Assembly: GCF_018130615.1 (NCBI RefSeq)
Contig: NZ_JAFCKB010000020.1
Location: 97,031 to 161,030 of the forward strand
Length of the DNA stretch: 64,000 nt
Reading direction: 5' to 3'
From: Bradyrhizobium manausense
GTDB lineage: Bacteria > Pseudomonadota > Alphaproteobacteria > Rhizobiales > Xanthobacteraceae
Below, piece after piece: positions 53,432-62,615 of the stretch (position 1 is the first letter of the stretch; each line of letters starts with the position of its first letter). Under the pieces are notes generated by a model. That model saw nothing but the letters and a program-made list of their open reading frames with translations. It had not been told where the DNA came from and did not search any database. The translations under genes and the position numbers were made by a program.

Positions 53432-54088
53432 ATGATCCGTCGTTTGATGGTTCCGATCACTGCCGCCATGGTCACCATGGGCGCCGCGGGAGCTCATGCG
53501 CAGGGGTTCCCGGCGCCACTGCCGAACCAGGCCGCAACCGATTCCGCATTTCCGCCCGTGAACGGCCGAGCGCCGGTCGCCTCCGTCGGCGCCGCGCCGC
53601 AGGCCTCGTTCCCGGTCAACGGCGCGGCCCCTATCGGTGGTGCCGGCGCGTTCAGCGCAGCCCCGCCGACGCAAGCGCCCGGCGAAGATTGCATGAAGGC
53701 GTTCGTCCCGCTCCGCGAGGAAGCCGAGAAGCGCGGCAAGCTGATCAAGGCCGCGAGCGATCGCCATGCCCCCCCAGACGAGGCCTGCAAGCTGATCGGC
53801 AATTTCAGCCAGGCTGAGCTGAAGATGATCAAATACGTCGAGGTCCATGCGGCGAAGTGCGGGATCCCGCCGCAGATCGGCGAGCAGATGAAGACCGGGC
53901 ACAAGAACACCGAGGCGATGCAGAAGAAGGTCTGCAACGTCGCGCAACAGATGGCAAGCCAGCCGCGCGGTCCGGCCGGACCGTCGCTGAGTGAAGTGGT
54001 GGGTTCGGGCTCTGCGCCGGAAGCCAATGCCGGCAAGAAGGGCGGCAGCACCTTCGACACGCTCAACGGCAACGTCCTCACCCGATGA
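53432..54088 (+). CDS. Exported protein, 218 aa, unrecognised
   Basis: Signal peptide (MIRRLMVPITAAMVTMGAAGAHAQ) at residues 1-24, then a Pro/Ala-rich linker with VNGRAPVASVGAAPQ and VNGAAPIGGAG repeats. A helical domain with CMKAFVPLREEAEKRGKL, EACKLIGNFSQAELKM and KVCNVAQQMASQP follows. Four cysteines may pair across helices. GGAG stands before ATG 53432; the TTG at 53429 is not needed. Its stop overlaps the ubiA start (ATGA), so the two are coupled. The function is unknown. Confidence 0.75.
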   Translation: MIRRLMVPITAAMVTMGAAGAHAQGFPAPLPNQAATDSAFPPVNGRAPVASVGAAPQASFPVNGAAPIGGAGAFSAAPPTQAPGEDCMKAFVPLREEAEKRGKLIKAASDRHAPPDEACKLIGNFSQAELKMIKYVEVHAAKCGIPPQIGEQMKTGHKNTEAMQKKVCNVAQQMASQPRGPAGPSLSEVVGSGSAPEANAGKKGGSTFDTLNGNVLTR

Positions 54089-55017
54089 GCGACACATCAG
54101 CCCGTGTTGCCGACTCTACCGGCAACTGGGTCGATACGCTCGCGCCGCAATGGGCGCGGCCGTATCTGCGCCTGTCCCGCTTCGACCGTCCGATCGGCTC
54201 CTGGCTTCTCTTGATGCCGTGCTGGTGGTCGGCCGCGCTCGCGAGCGGCATGGCGCATGACGTCCGCGGTCTTCCGCTGATCGTCGTGCTGTTCTTCGTC
54301 GGCGCTTTTGTCATGCGCGGCGCCGGCTGCACGTGGAACGACATCACCGACCGCGACCTCGACGACAAGGTCGAGCGCACCCGCTCGCGGCCGCTGCCCT
54401 CGGGGCAGGTGACCACCAAGCAGGCGCTGGCCTTCATGGTCGCGCAGGCCCTGATCGGGCTCGTTGTGCTGCTGCAGTTCAACCGCTTCGCGGTCCTGAC
54501 CGGCATCGCCTCGCTTCTGATCGTTGCGATCTATCCCTTCATGAAGCGCATCACCTGGTGGCCGCAGATCGTGCTCGGGCTCGCCTTCTCCTGGGGCGCG
54601 CTGATGGGATTCGCCGTCACCTTCGGACGCATCGACGTTACCGCGCTGGTGCTCTACGCCGGCGCGATTTCGTGGGTGATCGGCTATGACACCATCTACG
54701 CGCATCAGGACGCCGAGGACGACGCGCTGATCGGCATCAAGTCCACCGCGCGTCTGTTCGGTGCGCACACGCACCAGGCGCTGATCCTGTTTTATGGTCT
54801 TGCGGTCATGCTGATCGGCGTCGCGCTGGCGTCAGGCGATGCGCGCTGGCCGGCGTGGATCGGGCTTGCGGCCTTCGCCGCGCATCTGGCCTCGCAGATC
54901 ATGCGCTTGAGGATCGACGATCCAGACTTGTGCAAGCGTCTGTTCTACTCGAACAAATATGCGGGCTTGTTGCTGTTTGCGGGATTGCTGACCGACGCGG
55001 TGTTGCGGGCCGCGTAG
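54085..55017 (+). CDS. ubiA: 4-hydroxybenzoate polyprenyltransferase UbiA
   Basis: A 310-residue inner-membrane prenyltransferase. TWNDITDRDLDDKVERTRSR is the first Asp-rich Mg-pyrophosphate site (NDxxDxxxD), and IYAHQDAEDDALIGIKSTAR the second (DxxxD). Eight or nine membrane helices surround them. It joins a polyprenyl chain to 4-hydroxybenzoate in ubiquinone synthesis. The first four bases overlap the previous stop. It is convergent with the DUF6101 gene (seven bases apart). Confidence 0.95.
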   Translation: MSDTSARVADSTGNWVDTLAPQWARPYLRLSRFDRPIGSWLLLMPCWWSAALASGMAHDVRGLPLIVVLFFVGAFVMRGAGCTWNDITDRDLDDKVERTRSRPLPSGQVTTKQALAFMVAQALIGLVVLLQFNRFAVLTGIASLLIVAIYPFMKRITWWPQIVLGLAFSWGALMGFAVTFGRIDVTALVLYAGAISWVIGYDTIYAHQDAEDDALIGIKSTARLFGAHTHQALILFYGLAVMLIGVALASGDARWPAWIGLAAFAAHLASQIMRLRIDDPDLCKRLFYSNKYAGLLLFAGLLTDAVLRAA

Positions 55018-55024
55018 CGCCCGC

Positions 55025-55543
55025 TCAATTCCTTGCGATGATCTCGCGTTCTTCGCGATGAATCGGCAACTCGCGCGCCATGGCGGTGCGGCGGCGCATC
55101 AGGAATTTCGGACGGCGGGCGCGGATCGCATTGGCGCGGCGACGGCGGGCTGCGGGCTTGCGGGCACCTTCGTCGAGCTGCGGCAGCGCAAAGATCTCGC
55201 TCCAGATCGCCCACGGTTCGGCGAGATCGTCGCCATCGGCGCTGACCAGCAGCGGAACGGACAGCGAGGGATCGCGATGGACCAGCACGAGGGTCTGCGC
55301 TTCGTCATTGCCGCGCAGCGCGACGCCGGTGAAGTCACTGACGCGCACGTTGATGGCCATCTGCATGCCGCGAACGGCACGGCGCAGCACGACACGCTCG
55401 CGATGAAGCTCGATCTGTCTTGTGTAGCCGTCGGCGCGCGGATCATGCGCATCGAAGCGGACCGGAAGGGAAAGAGGGTCGAGCCGCAAGCTGCGGCTCG
55501 ACCCGGCGGGGTTGACCCCGCATGTTGCTGTTTGACGCCTCAC
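55025..55543 (-). CDS. DUF6101 family protein
   Basis: A 172-residue basic protein, GTG start (55541-55543) behind GGGGAG. LSLPVRFDAHDPRADGYTRQ and VVLRRAVRGMQMAINV are its conserved parts, followed by AIWSEIFALPQLDE and an Arg-rich tail (RRRRANAIRARRPKFLMRRR). It is of the alphaproteobacterial DUF6101 type as far as I recognise; the Arg-rich tail suggests nucleic-acid binding. The function is unknown. Confidence 0.75.
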   Translation of the reverse strand: MRRQTATCGVNPAGSSRSLRLDPLSLPVRFDAHDPRADGYTRQIELHRERVVLRRAVRGMQMAINVRVSDFTGVALRGNDEAQTLVLVHRDPSLSVPLLVSADGDDLAEPWAIWSEIFALPQLDEGARKPAARRRRANAIRARRPKFLMRRRTAMARELPIHREEREIIARN

Positions 55544-55821
55544 GGCTTTAGTTCTCCCCGCCAGGATTATGTTCCCGGTCGATGCGAGGACCTTAGCGCG
55601 GGGCTTTCCGAAACCGCTTAAAAAGGCTGGTTAATCCAACGTCACCGGGCCGCATGATTGACAAGACCTTGGCGCGCATGATTGACGAGACGTTGCGCGA
55701 GAGCCGCGAATCTGAGCCTTCTGCGGGCTGAAAATGCTTGAAGTCCGCACCATTTGGGCACATCTGGTGTTCAGGGCCGTATCGCCCCGAAACCTCCCGC
55801 GCCCCCAACAGGATTTCGTTC

Positions 55822-57225
55822 GTGAACCCTTCACCAAGCTCGACGCTTTCGCCCCAGGGCTCTTCAAAGTCCAATCGCGACCTGTTCGATCAGTCCGCGC
55901 TGTCGGATCTCGCTCAGCGTCTGGTCGAGGCGGCGAAGCGCGCCGGCGCGGATGCGGCCGATGCCGTGGCGGTGCGCGGCGTCTCGCAAGGCGTCGAGGT
56001 GCGTGACGGCCGCGTCGAGGAATCCGAGCGATCCGAGGGCGATGATGTCGGCTTGCGCGTTCTGGTCGGCCAGCGCCAGGCGGTGGTCTCGACCAATGAC
56101 GTGAGCGGCGATGCCGTGACCAAGCTTGCGGAGCGCGCGGTCGCGATGGCCAAGGTCGCGCCGACGGACAAATATGTCGGCCTTGCCGATCCCGCGCTGC
56201 TCGCGCGCGATTTTCCCGATCTCGATCTGCTCGATCCCGACGTGCCCGCGACGTCGGAGCTCGAGCGCCGCGCGCTCGCGGCCGAGGCCGCCGCACTTGC
56301 CGTGAAGGGCGTCTCGAAATCCGGCGGCGCGTCGGCTTCCGCCGGCATGGGCGGCATGGTGCTCGTCACCTCGACCGGCTTCCACGGGTCTTACCTGCGC
56401 TCCAGCCAGGGCATCTCGGCAACCGCGATCGTCGGCGAAGGCACCAGCATGGAGCGCGATTACGACTTCACCTCGGCGCCGCACGGGGCCGATCTGTTGT
56501 CGCCGGAAGTTGTCGGCCGCTCCGCCGGCGAGCGCACCGTGGCGCGCTACAATCCGCGCAAGGTCGAGACCTGCAAGGTGCCGGTCGTATTCGATCCGCG
56601 TGTCGCGGGCTCCCTGGTCGGCCATGTCGTCGGCGCCATCAATGGCGCCTCGATCGCGCGCAAGACCAGCTTCCTCAAGGACAAGCTCGGCCAGCAGCTG
56701 TTTGCCAAGAACATCCGCATCATCGATGATCCCCTGCGCAAGCGCGGCCTGCGCTCGCAGACCTTCGACGCCGAGGGCGTTGCGGTGAAGAAGATCGCGC
56801 TGATCGACGAGGGCGTGCTGACGACCTGGCTGCTCGACTGCGCCACCGCGCGCGAGCTCGGCCTCACCACCACCGGCCACGCCCATCGTGGCGTTTCGTC
56901 CTCGCCCTCGCCGGGTCCGTACAATCTGCATCTCGAGCCTGGCATCCCGACGCCGGCCGAGCTGATCGCCGATATCAAGCAGGGCTTCTACGTCACCGAT
57001 CTGATCGGCTCGGGCGTCAATGGCGTCACCGGCGATTACAGCCGCGGCGCCTCCGGCTTCTGGATCGAGAACGGCGAGCTCACCTATCCCGTCAGCGAGG
57101 TCACGATCGCGGGCCATCTGTTCGAGATCTTCAAGTCGATGCAGCCGGCGAACAATCTCGAGTTCCGCTACGGCATCAATGCGCCGACGGTGCGCATCGA
57201 GGGTTTGACGCTTGGCGGACGCTGA
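55822..57225 (+). CDS. Metalloprotease PmbA/TldE-like (TldD/PmbA family)
   Basis: A 467-residue TldD/PmbA-family protein. VEVRDGRVEESERSEGDDVG starts the N-terminal domain, and GASASAGMGGMVLVTSTGF and SSSPSPGPYNLHLEPG are further conserved parts. GSGVNGVTGDYSRGASGFWI is the C-terminal signature. PmbA partners TldD, which carries the HExxxH zinc site; no such site is visible here, as expected for the PmbA/TldE half. GTG 55822 with AGGA upstream is chosen; a TTG at 55738 would be much longer. The last 14 bases overlap the inositol-phosphatase gene. Confidence 0.85.
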   Translation: MNPSPSSTLSPQGSSKSNRDLFDQSALSDLAQRLVEAAKRAGADAADAVAVRGVSQGVEVRDGRVEESERSEGDDVGLRVLVGQRQAVVSTNDVSGDAVTKLAERAVAMAKVAPTDKYVGLADPALLARDFPDLDLLDPDVPATSELERRALAAEAAALAVKGVSKSGGASASAGMGGMVLVTSTGFHGSYLRSSQGISATAIVGEGTSMERDYDFTSAPHGADLLSPEVVGRSAGERTVARYNPRKVETCKVPVVFDPRVAGSLVGHVVGAINGASIARKTSFLKDKLGQQLFAKNIRIIDDPLRKRGLRSQTFDAEGVAVKKIALIDEGVLTTWLLDCATARELGLTTTGHAHRGVSSSPSPGPYNLHLEPGIPTPAELIADIKQGFYVTDLIGSGVNGVTGDYSRGASGFWIENGELTYPVSEVTIAGHLFEIFKSMQPANNLEFRYGINAPTVRIEGLTLGGR

Positions 57226-58024
57226 CAGTCTCGACGCAAACGTTCTGGCGCGCGACGCAGCGCTGCTGCAAGACACGGTGCGGGAGGCGGGCGCGCTGGC
57301 GCAGTCGATGTTCCGCACCGAGCTGAGGAAGTGGACCAAGGGCGCGTCCTCGCCGGTCTCGGAAGCCGACATCGCCGTCAACGACTTGCTGGAAGCACGC
57401 CTGCGCGGCGCCACGCCGGACTATGGCTGGCTGTCGGAGGAGAGCGCCGACGATGCCACACGGCTGTCGCGGCGGCTCGTCTGGGTGGTCGATCCGATCG
57501 ACGGCACCCGCAATTATCTCAACGGCCATGATGAATGGTGCGTCAGCGTCGCGCTGGTCGAGGATGTCGCGCCTGTGCTCGCCGCCGTATTCGCGCCGGC
57601 CACCAATGAGTTCTTCTTCGCTGCCCGCGGCCGGGGCACCATGCTCAACGACAGGCCCGCGCGGGCAACGCAAGGCGCCGCGCTCGACTTCTCCCGCATG
57701 GCCGGCCCGAAGCCGATGGTCGAGCGGCTCAATGCCTCGATCGGTGAGGTCAAGCTGCATCCGCGAATCGGCTCGCTGGCGCTTCGGCTGTGCCGGGTCG
57801 CCAATGGCACCCTGGATGCGGCTTTTGCGGGCGGCAATAGTCATGATTGGGACCTTGCGGCGGCCGATTTGATCGTGCAGGAAGCGGATGGTAGGATGAG
57901 CGATCTCTCCGGAGATCCCATCCTTTATAATCGTCGGGAAGTGACGCACGGGGTGCTGGTGGCAGCGGGACGCGATCGTCATGCGAGCATTGTCGCGCAT
58001 TTTCGAAACCGTCCCCTGGCCTGA
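57212..58024 (+). CDS. Inositol monophosphatase family protein (possibly CysQ-like 3'(2'),5'-bisphosphate nucleotidase)
   Basis: A 270-residue FIG-superfamily phosphatase. WLSEESADD, WVVDPIDGTRNYL and SHDWDLAAADLIVQEADG carry the metal-binding Glu, DPIDGT and WDxAA. It hydrolyses a phosphate ester; substrate choice (inositol phosphate, PAP, fructose bisphosphate) cannot be read. It starts at TTG 57212 behind GAGGG, overlapping pmbA by 14 bases. It heads the short chain of overlapping genes toward waaA and lpxK. Confidence 0.85.
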   Translation: MADADSLDANVLARDAALLQDTVREAGALAQSMFRTELRKWTKGASSPVSEADIAVNDLLEARLRGATPDYGWLSEESADDATRLSRRLVWVVDPIDGTRNYLNGHDEWCVSVALVEDVAPVLAAVFAPATNEFFFAARGRGTMLNDRPARATQGAALDFSRMAGPKPMVERLNASIGEVKLHPRIGSLALRLCRVANGTLDAAFAGGNSHDWDLAAADLIVQEADGRMSDLSGDPILYNRREVTHGVLVAAGRDRHASIVAHFRNRPLA

Positions 58025-58086
58025 AGCGCTTGTCGTCGTGCTTGTCGAACACTGCTTTGCCGGGCAGCCTCTTAGGAACAGAACTC

Positions 58087-58329
58087 ATGCCAGATAGTGC
58101 CCCGCAACAGCTGCTTCATCTCGTCATCGGCGGCGAGCTGCTCGATCTCCAGCACAACACCTTCAAGAACCTCGACGACGTCGAGATCGTCGGCCTCTAT
58201 CCGAACTATGCCGCCGCCCATGCCGCCTGGCGCGCCAAGGCGCAGAGCACGGTCGACAATGCGCAGATGCGCTATTTCATCGTCCACCTCCATCGGCTGC
58301 TCGACCCGAATCAAGAACCGGCGCGTTGA
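58087..58329 (+). CDS. DUF4170 family protein, 80 aa
   Basis: An 80-residue soluble protein. LHLVIGGELLDLQHNTFKN and VDNAQMRYFIVHLHRLLDP, with GLYPNYAAAHAAWRAKAQ between, match the small DUF4170 family. AGGAAC precedes ATG 58087; the frame from 58030 adds an unlikely leader. The last four bases overlap the TTG of the next gene. Function unknown; neighbourhood with lipid A genes is conserved in rhizobia as I remember it. Confidence 0.85.
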   Translation: MPDSAPQQLLHLVIGGELLDLQHNTFKNLDDVEIVGLYPNYAAAHAAWRAKAQSTVDNAQMRYFIVHLHRLLDPNQEPAR

Positions 58330-59039
58330 AAAAACTGCTTCGCAATACGCTGCGAAGCAGCTGGTTTCAGCGTGCCGTCGGGTTCCTGGCGGCCGAATAT
58401 CTGCGTCTGGTCTGGCGGACCAACAGGTTCACGTTCGATCCGCCCGACGTCTATGACATCGTCGAGCCGCAGATCCCGGCGATCTTCGCGTTCTGGCACG
58501 GCCAGCATTTCCTCACCCCGTTCATCAAGAACAAGGACTCCTACCGCGCCAAGGTCCTGATCTCGCGTCACCGCGACGGCGAGTTCAATGCCATCGCGGT
58601 GGAGCGCCTCGGCATCGGCCTCATCCGCGGTTCCGGCGATCATGGCGGCGCTTTCCACCGCAAAGGTGGTGTCGGCGCCTTCAAGGAGATGGTGCGAACG
58701 CTCCAGGACGGTTGTAATGTGGCGCTGACCGCCGATGTTCCCAAGCGCGCGCGCGTGGCCGGGCTCGGCATCATCATGCTGGCACGGGAATCGGGGCGGC
58801 CGATCATGCCTTTTGCGATGGCGACCAGCCGCTTCATCCGGCTCAAGAACTGGGACCGCACCACCATCAACCTGCCGTTCGGGCGGGGTGCGCTGGTCGG
58901 CATCAAGGAAATTCACGTTCCCGCAGATGCCGATGCCGCCATGATGGAAACGCTGCGGCTGGAGCTGGAAGAGACGTTGAACGAAGCCACCCGCCGCGCC
59001 TATGCGCAGCTCGGCCGACCGGGGCCTGCCGATGGCTAA
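58326..59039 (+). CDS. DUF374-family lysophospholipid acyltransferase-like protein
   Basis: A 237-residue LPLAT-superfamily protein, TTG start in the overlap TTGA. FAFWHGQHFLTPF and ISRHRDGEFNAI form the HxxxxD-like catalytic site of DUF374, and GGAFHRKGGVGAFKEMV with ALTADVPKRARVAGLG follow. The family's role is thought to be lipid A or Kdo-related acylation. It is coupled to the next gene (waaA) by an eight-base overlap, so co-expression is certain. The substrate is inferred only. Confidence 0.85.
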   Translation: MKKLLRNTLRSSWFQRAVGFLAAEYLRLVWRTNRFTFDPPDVYDIVEPQIPAIFAFWHGQHFLTPFIKNKDSYRAKVLISRHRDGEFNAIAVERLGIGLIRGSGDHGGAFHRKGGVGAFKEMVRTLQDGCNVALTADVPKRARVAGLGIIMLARESGRPIMPFAMATSRFIRLKNWDRTTINLPFGRGALVGIKEIHVPADADAAMMETLRLELEETLNEATRRAYAQLGRPGPADG

Positions 59040-60348
59040 TTCGCTGCCCAAGTCCCTGCCGATGACGCTGCGGATGTACCGGCGCCTGGCCACCGGCCTG
59101 GCGCCGCTCGCGCCTGCGCTGATCAAGCGGCGGCTGAAGCAGGGCAAGGAAGATCCCGCGCGCGTCGGCGAGCGGCGCGGCCTGTCCCGGGACGTCCGGC
59201 CGCATGGTCCGCTGGTGTGGATCCACGGCGCCAGCGTCGGCGAGGTGTTGGCGGCGGCGGCGCTGATCGAGCGGCTGCGCGATCTCAATCTGCGCATCCT
59301 GCTCACCTCGGGCACGGTCACCTCGGCCGCCGTCGTCGCCAAGCGTTTTCCGCCCGACGTCATTCATCAATACGTGCCGTATGATTCCCCGCGCTACGTC
59401 GCGCGCTTCCTCGATCACTGGAAGCCGTCGCTGGCGCTGTTCATCGAGTCCGATCTCTGGCCGAACCTGATCCTGGCGGGCGCGGCGCGCCGGGTGCCGA
59501 TGGTGCTGATCAACGGGCGGATGTCGCCGCGCTCCTTCCCGCGCTGGCGGCGGATGCACGGCACCATCTCGGCGCTGCTGTCGCGCTTCGACATCTGTCT
59601 GGCGCAATCGAAGACCGATGCCGAACGCTTCTCCACGCTCGGCAGCCGCGACGTCGTCACCACGGGCAATCTCAAGCTCGACGTGCCGGCGCCGCCGGCC
59701 GATCCCGCCAAGCTCGAGCGGCTGATGACGATGACGCGCGGGCGTCCGGTCATCGTCGCGGCTTCGACCCATCCGGGCGAGGACGAGATGCTGGTGGCGG
59801 CGCATCGCAGCCTCGTCGGCATCTTCCCGCAGCTCCTGACCGTGATCGTGCCGCGGCATCCGGATCGCGGCTCGTCGATCGCGGGGATGATCACGGCATC
59901 CGGCCTGAAGCCGGCCTTGCGCTCGCGCGATGAGCCGCCGACGGCCACCACCGATATCTATGTCGCCGACACCATGGGCGAGCTCGGCCTGTTCTATCGC
60001 CTCTCCCCGGTCGTGTTCATGGGCGGATCGCTGATCCGCCATGGCGGTCAGAATCCGATCGAGGCGATCAAGCTCGGCGCGGCCATCGTGCATGGTCCGC
60101 ATGTCTTCAACTTTGCCGATGTCTATGAGGCGCTCGACAGCCGCGGCGGGGCACGCCAGGCCGATACGCAGGATGCGCTGGTCAAGCAGCTCGGGCTGCT
60201 GCTGGTCGAGCCCGCGGTGCGCGACAAGATACAGCGCGCGGGCGCCGGCGTGGTCGAGGAGCTCGGCGGCGCGCTCGATCGCACCATGACGGCGCTCGAG
60301 CCGTATCTGATGCAGCTGCGGATCGAGATGGGAGCCGCCAATGCGTGA
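59032..60348 (+). CDS. waaA: 3-deoxy-D-manno-octulosonic acid (Kdo) transferase
   Basis: A 438-residue GT30 glycosyltransferase (WaaA/KdtA). An N-terminal membrane-proximal segment is followed by WIHGASVGEVLAAAALIERL (catalytic Glu), YDSPRYVARFLDHWKPSLAL and GPHVFNFADVYEAL. It adds Kdo to lipid IVA, linking lipid A to the core. ATG 59032 begins within the last bases of the acyltransferase gene. The stop overlaps the lpxK start by eight bases. Confidence 0.94.
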   Translation: MANSLPKSLPMTLRMYRRLATGLAPLAPALIKRRLKQGKEDPARVGERRGLSRDVRPHGPLVWIHGASVGEVLAAAALIERLRDLNLRILLTSGTVTSAAVVAKRFPPDVIHQYVPYDSPRYVARFLDHWKPSLALFIESDLWPNLILAGAARRVPMVLINGRMSPRSFPRWRRMHGTISALLSRFDICLAQSKTDAERFSTLGSRDVVTTGNLKLDVPAPPADPAKLERLMTMTRGRPVIVAASTHPGEDEMLVAAHRSLVGIFPQLLTVIVPRHPDRGSSIAGMITASGLKPALRSRDEPPTATTDIYVADTMGELGLFYRLSPVVFMGGSLIRHGGQNPIEAIKLGAAIVHGPHVFNFADVYEALDSRGGARQADTQDALVKQLGLLLVEPAVRDKIQRAGAGVVEELGGALDRTMTALEPYLMQLRIEMGAANA

Positions 60349-61366
60349 GCCGGCCTTCTGGTACCGGCCGCGTTCCCCGAAGTCGCATCTGCTCAGCCCG
60401 CTGGGCGCGCTCTATGGCGCCATCACCGCGCGCCGCATGGCGCGCAAGGGATTTGACGCCGGCATCCCCGTGCTCTGCGTCGGCAACTACCATGTCGGGG
60501 GCGCCGGCAAGACGCCGACCGTGCTGGCGCTGACGAAGCTGCTGCGCGAGCTCGGCGAGACCCCGGTGGTGCTCAGCCGCGGCTATGGCGGGCGCTTGCA
60601 CGGCCCGGTGATGGTCGATCGCGAGCGTCACGATGCGTCCGATGTCGGCGACGAACCATGGATGATGGTGCGCGACGTGCCCGTCGCGGTCGCGCGCGAC
60701 CGACTCGACGGCGTCGCGCTGGCGAAGTCGCAAGGCGCCACCGTGATCCTGATGGACGACGGCTTTCAGAATCCGCACCTGTTGAAGGACGCCTCGCTGA
60801 TCGTGATCGACAGCGAGCGTGGCCTCGGCAACGGCAAGGTGTTTCCGGCAGGTCCCTTGCGCGCGCCGCTGAAAGCGCAGCTCGCGCGTACCGATGCGCT
60901 GGTGCTGATCGGCGACGGCCATGCCGCGGACGATGTCGCGGCGAAGATTGCCGCGCGCGGCAAGCCGGTGCTGCGGGCGCGGCTGAAGCCGGATGCGGTG
61001 TCAGTCGCGCAGCTCTTCGGCAAGCAGGTCTTCGCCTTCGCCGGCATCGGCGATCCCGATCGCTTCTTCAGGACCTTGCGGGCGAGCGGGATCGAGATCG
61101 CTGGGAGCCGCACCTTTGCTGACCACCACCCGTATTCTGAGCGCGACATCCAGGAAATGTGGGATGATGCCAGGCGCAACGGACAAACGCTGGTGACCAC
61201 GGAGAAAGACCTAGCCCGCATCCATGGCGGCGAAGGGATGTTGCCCCACGTGGAAGGTGTGATGCCGTTCAAAGTAACGCTGGAGTTCGATGATCCGGAT
61301 GCGCTGCGGCAACTGATCAGCGATCATCTCTACAAGGCCCGCGAGCGGCGCTTCAGCAAGCGCTGA
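60341..61366 (+). CDS. lpxK: Tetraacyldisaccharide 4'-kinase LpxK
   Basis: A 341-residue lipid A kinase. NYHVGGAGKTPTVLALTKLL carries the P-loop (GGAGKT, near 53-58), and ILMDDGFQNPHLLKD the DDGFQ catalytic loop. It phosphorylates the 4' position of lipid A disaccharide at the inner membrane. It completes the chain that runs from pmbA through waaA. The stop is followed by 52 bases and a convergent gene. Confidence 0.95.
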   Translation: MREPAFWYRPRSPKSHLLSPLGALYGAITARRMARKGFDAGIPVLCVGNYHVGGAGKTPTVLALTKLLRELGETPVVLSRGYGGRLHGPVMVDRERHDASDVGDEPWMMVRDVPVAVARDRLDGVALAKSQGATVILMDDGFQNPHLLKDASLIVIDSERGLGNGKVFPAGPLRAPLKAQLARTDALVLIGDGHAADDVAAKIAARGKPVLRARLKPDAVSVAQLFGKQVFAFAGIGDPDRFFRTLRASGIEIAGSRTFADHHPYSERDIQEMWDDARRNGQTLVTTEKDLARIHGGEGMLPHVEGVMPFKVTLEFDDPDALRQLISDHLYKARERRFSKR

Positions 61367-61418
61367 TCGCGCCGCAGGCTCTACGGCACTGGTTGGAATA
61401 GCAGGGCCAACGCCGCTT

Positions 61419-61751
61419 CTATTGCTTATTTCTCCGCTCGATGAAATCGCCCCACTCCTGTCTGACGATCAAGCGAAACAGTCCGGGTGGCACAGCTTCT
61501 CCCTCCGGGATGCTGCTGGATAGCGGCAATGTATTGACTGATCCCATGAACACCCCGAACAAGGGCATGCACCTCTTGAGGGCGTAGTCCACGGCTTGGT
61601 CCTCGGTCCGAACTCCGGCCGCTCGCGCGCCGGTGGTGTTTAATCGGACACAAGCCCTGAAGTCGGAGACGTAGGGTTTCTCATCCTGTGGTGTCTGAGC
61701 GGCGGCCGAAAACGGCAGCATCAGAAGAGACGCCAAAACAGCTGCTCTCAA
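61419..61751 (-). CDS. Exported protein, 110 aa, Rap1a/Tai-like appearance
   Basis: A signal peptide (RAAVLASLLMLPFSAAAQT) precedes a ~90-residue domain with FRACVRLNTTGARAAGVRTE, YALKRCMPLFGVFMGSVN and a C-terminal VRQEWGDFIERRNKQ. Two cysteines lie in helical positions, as in small exported disulfide proteins. The start is TTG at 61751 with GGGAG six bases upstream, which places the signal peptide correctly; an ATG at 61838 would add a 29-residue leader. The Rap1a likeness is faint. The function is unknown. Confidence 0.55.
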   Translation of the reverse strand: MRAAVLASLLMLPFSAAAQTPQDEKPYVSDFRACVRLNTTGARAAGVRTEDQAVDYALKRCMPLFGVFMGSVNTLPLSSSIPEGEAVPPGLFRLIVRQEWGDFIERRNKQ

Positions 61752-61883
61752 CGGACGCTCCCAAATGTTCGTGCCTAGCCTGTCTTGGACAAAGCCATTG
61801 CGACGGAAATAAGGGGCAGTGCGCCATTCAGCCGACATTCATCGCAAAACGCCTATCGATGGCAGACGATCCTGGAGTCTGCG

Positions 61884-62189
61884 ATGAAACTGCCCTCTAC
61901 GGCCATTGCCGCCAGCCTTGTGTGTCTGAGCGTTGCGCCGGTGTTGGCACAGACGACGCCGGCTGCTGCTCCGACCGCCACGGTGCCGGTCCCCGCGACC
62001 AAGCGCATGGCGTGCCTCAGCTCGACACAAAGTCTGAAGGGGCAGGACAAGCGCGACCAGATGCAGCTCTGCATGGCGCAGGCGCGGCTCGATTGCCTGA
62101 AGCAGGCGATCGATCAGAAGCTGGTCGGCGAAGCGCGCAAGAGCGCGATCAAGACTTGCGTGGGCACGGATGGTCCGGCGCAGCAATAG
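61884..62189 (+). CDS. Exported PsiF-repeat-like protein, 101 aa
   Basis: A signal peptide (STAIAASLVCLSVAPVLAQ) precedes a Pro/Ala/Thr spacer and a domain with four cysteines: RMACLSSTQSLKGQDKRDQM, LCMAQARLDCLKQAIDQKL and SAIKTCVG. The C-x(n)-LKGQDKRDQMQLCM spacing resembles the PsiF repeat of phosphate-starvation-induced exported proteins; the repeat seems to be used twice. CTGGAG precedes ATG 61884. Function unknown. Confidence 0.65.
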   Translation: MKLPSTAIAASLVCLSVAPVLAQTTPAAAPTATVPVPATKRMACLSSTQSLKGQDKRDQMQLCMAQARLDCLKQAIDQKLVGEARKSAIKTCVGTDGPAQQ

Positions 62190-62205
62190 CCACGCAGGTG
62201 AGGCC

Positions 62206-62433
62206 TCACGATTGCGGCTTCGGCGCGCCCGGAAAATGCCGCTGCAGCACGGCGGCGGGCGTGGCGTAGGCTTCCTGCAAATCCACGCTCCAATATTTCA
62301 GCTCGTCGAGCGGGATCCGCGTGTCGGTGATGGCGCAGCGCACGAACGTTCCCGGCGAGATCACGCGGAAATCGCCGTCGAGATATTGCACTTGCGCTTC
62401 GCCATGGCCGGAAGGGCCGAACTTGTTCAGCAC
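62206..62433 (-). CDS. DUF2093 family protein, 75 aa
   Basis: A 75-residue soluble protein. HGEAQVQYLDGDFRVISPGT, FVRCAITDTRIPLDELKYWS and VDLQEAYATPAAVLQRHF are the DUF2093 block. It starts with GTG 62433 (CGGAGAC upstream); the long upstream frame to 62688 runs over the divergent hydrolase gene's leader and is rejected. Function unknown. Confidence 0.8.
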   Translation of the reverse strand: MLNKFGPSGHGEAQVQYLDGDFRVISPGTFVRCAITDTRIPLDELKYWSVDLQEAYATPAAVLQRHFPGAPKPQS

Positions 62434-62615
62434 GGTCGAAAGTCTCCGTGGAAGGCACCTGCTTGGAAAACCTTGCAGGGCACGATGTGTTGGACCGGAT
62501 GTAGCATAGATAGGGTGGCTTGTCCGCCCGTTAAACCCACCGGTTTGTGATGTTTTGCCGCCGTTTGCGCATGATAGTGCTTGAGGCCGTGCGGCACCTC
62601 CTGCGACTGAGTCCG

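Noticed and set aside
55864-57414. 516-residue open frame opposite pmbA
   Set aside because: Antisense shadow of pmbA, with no protein-like motifs.
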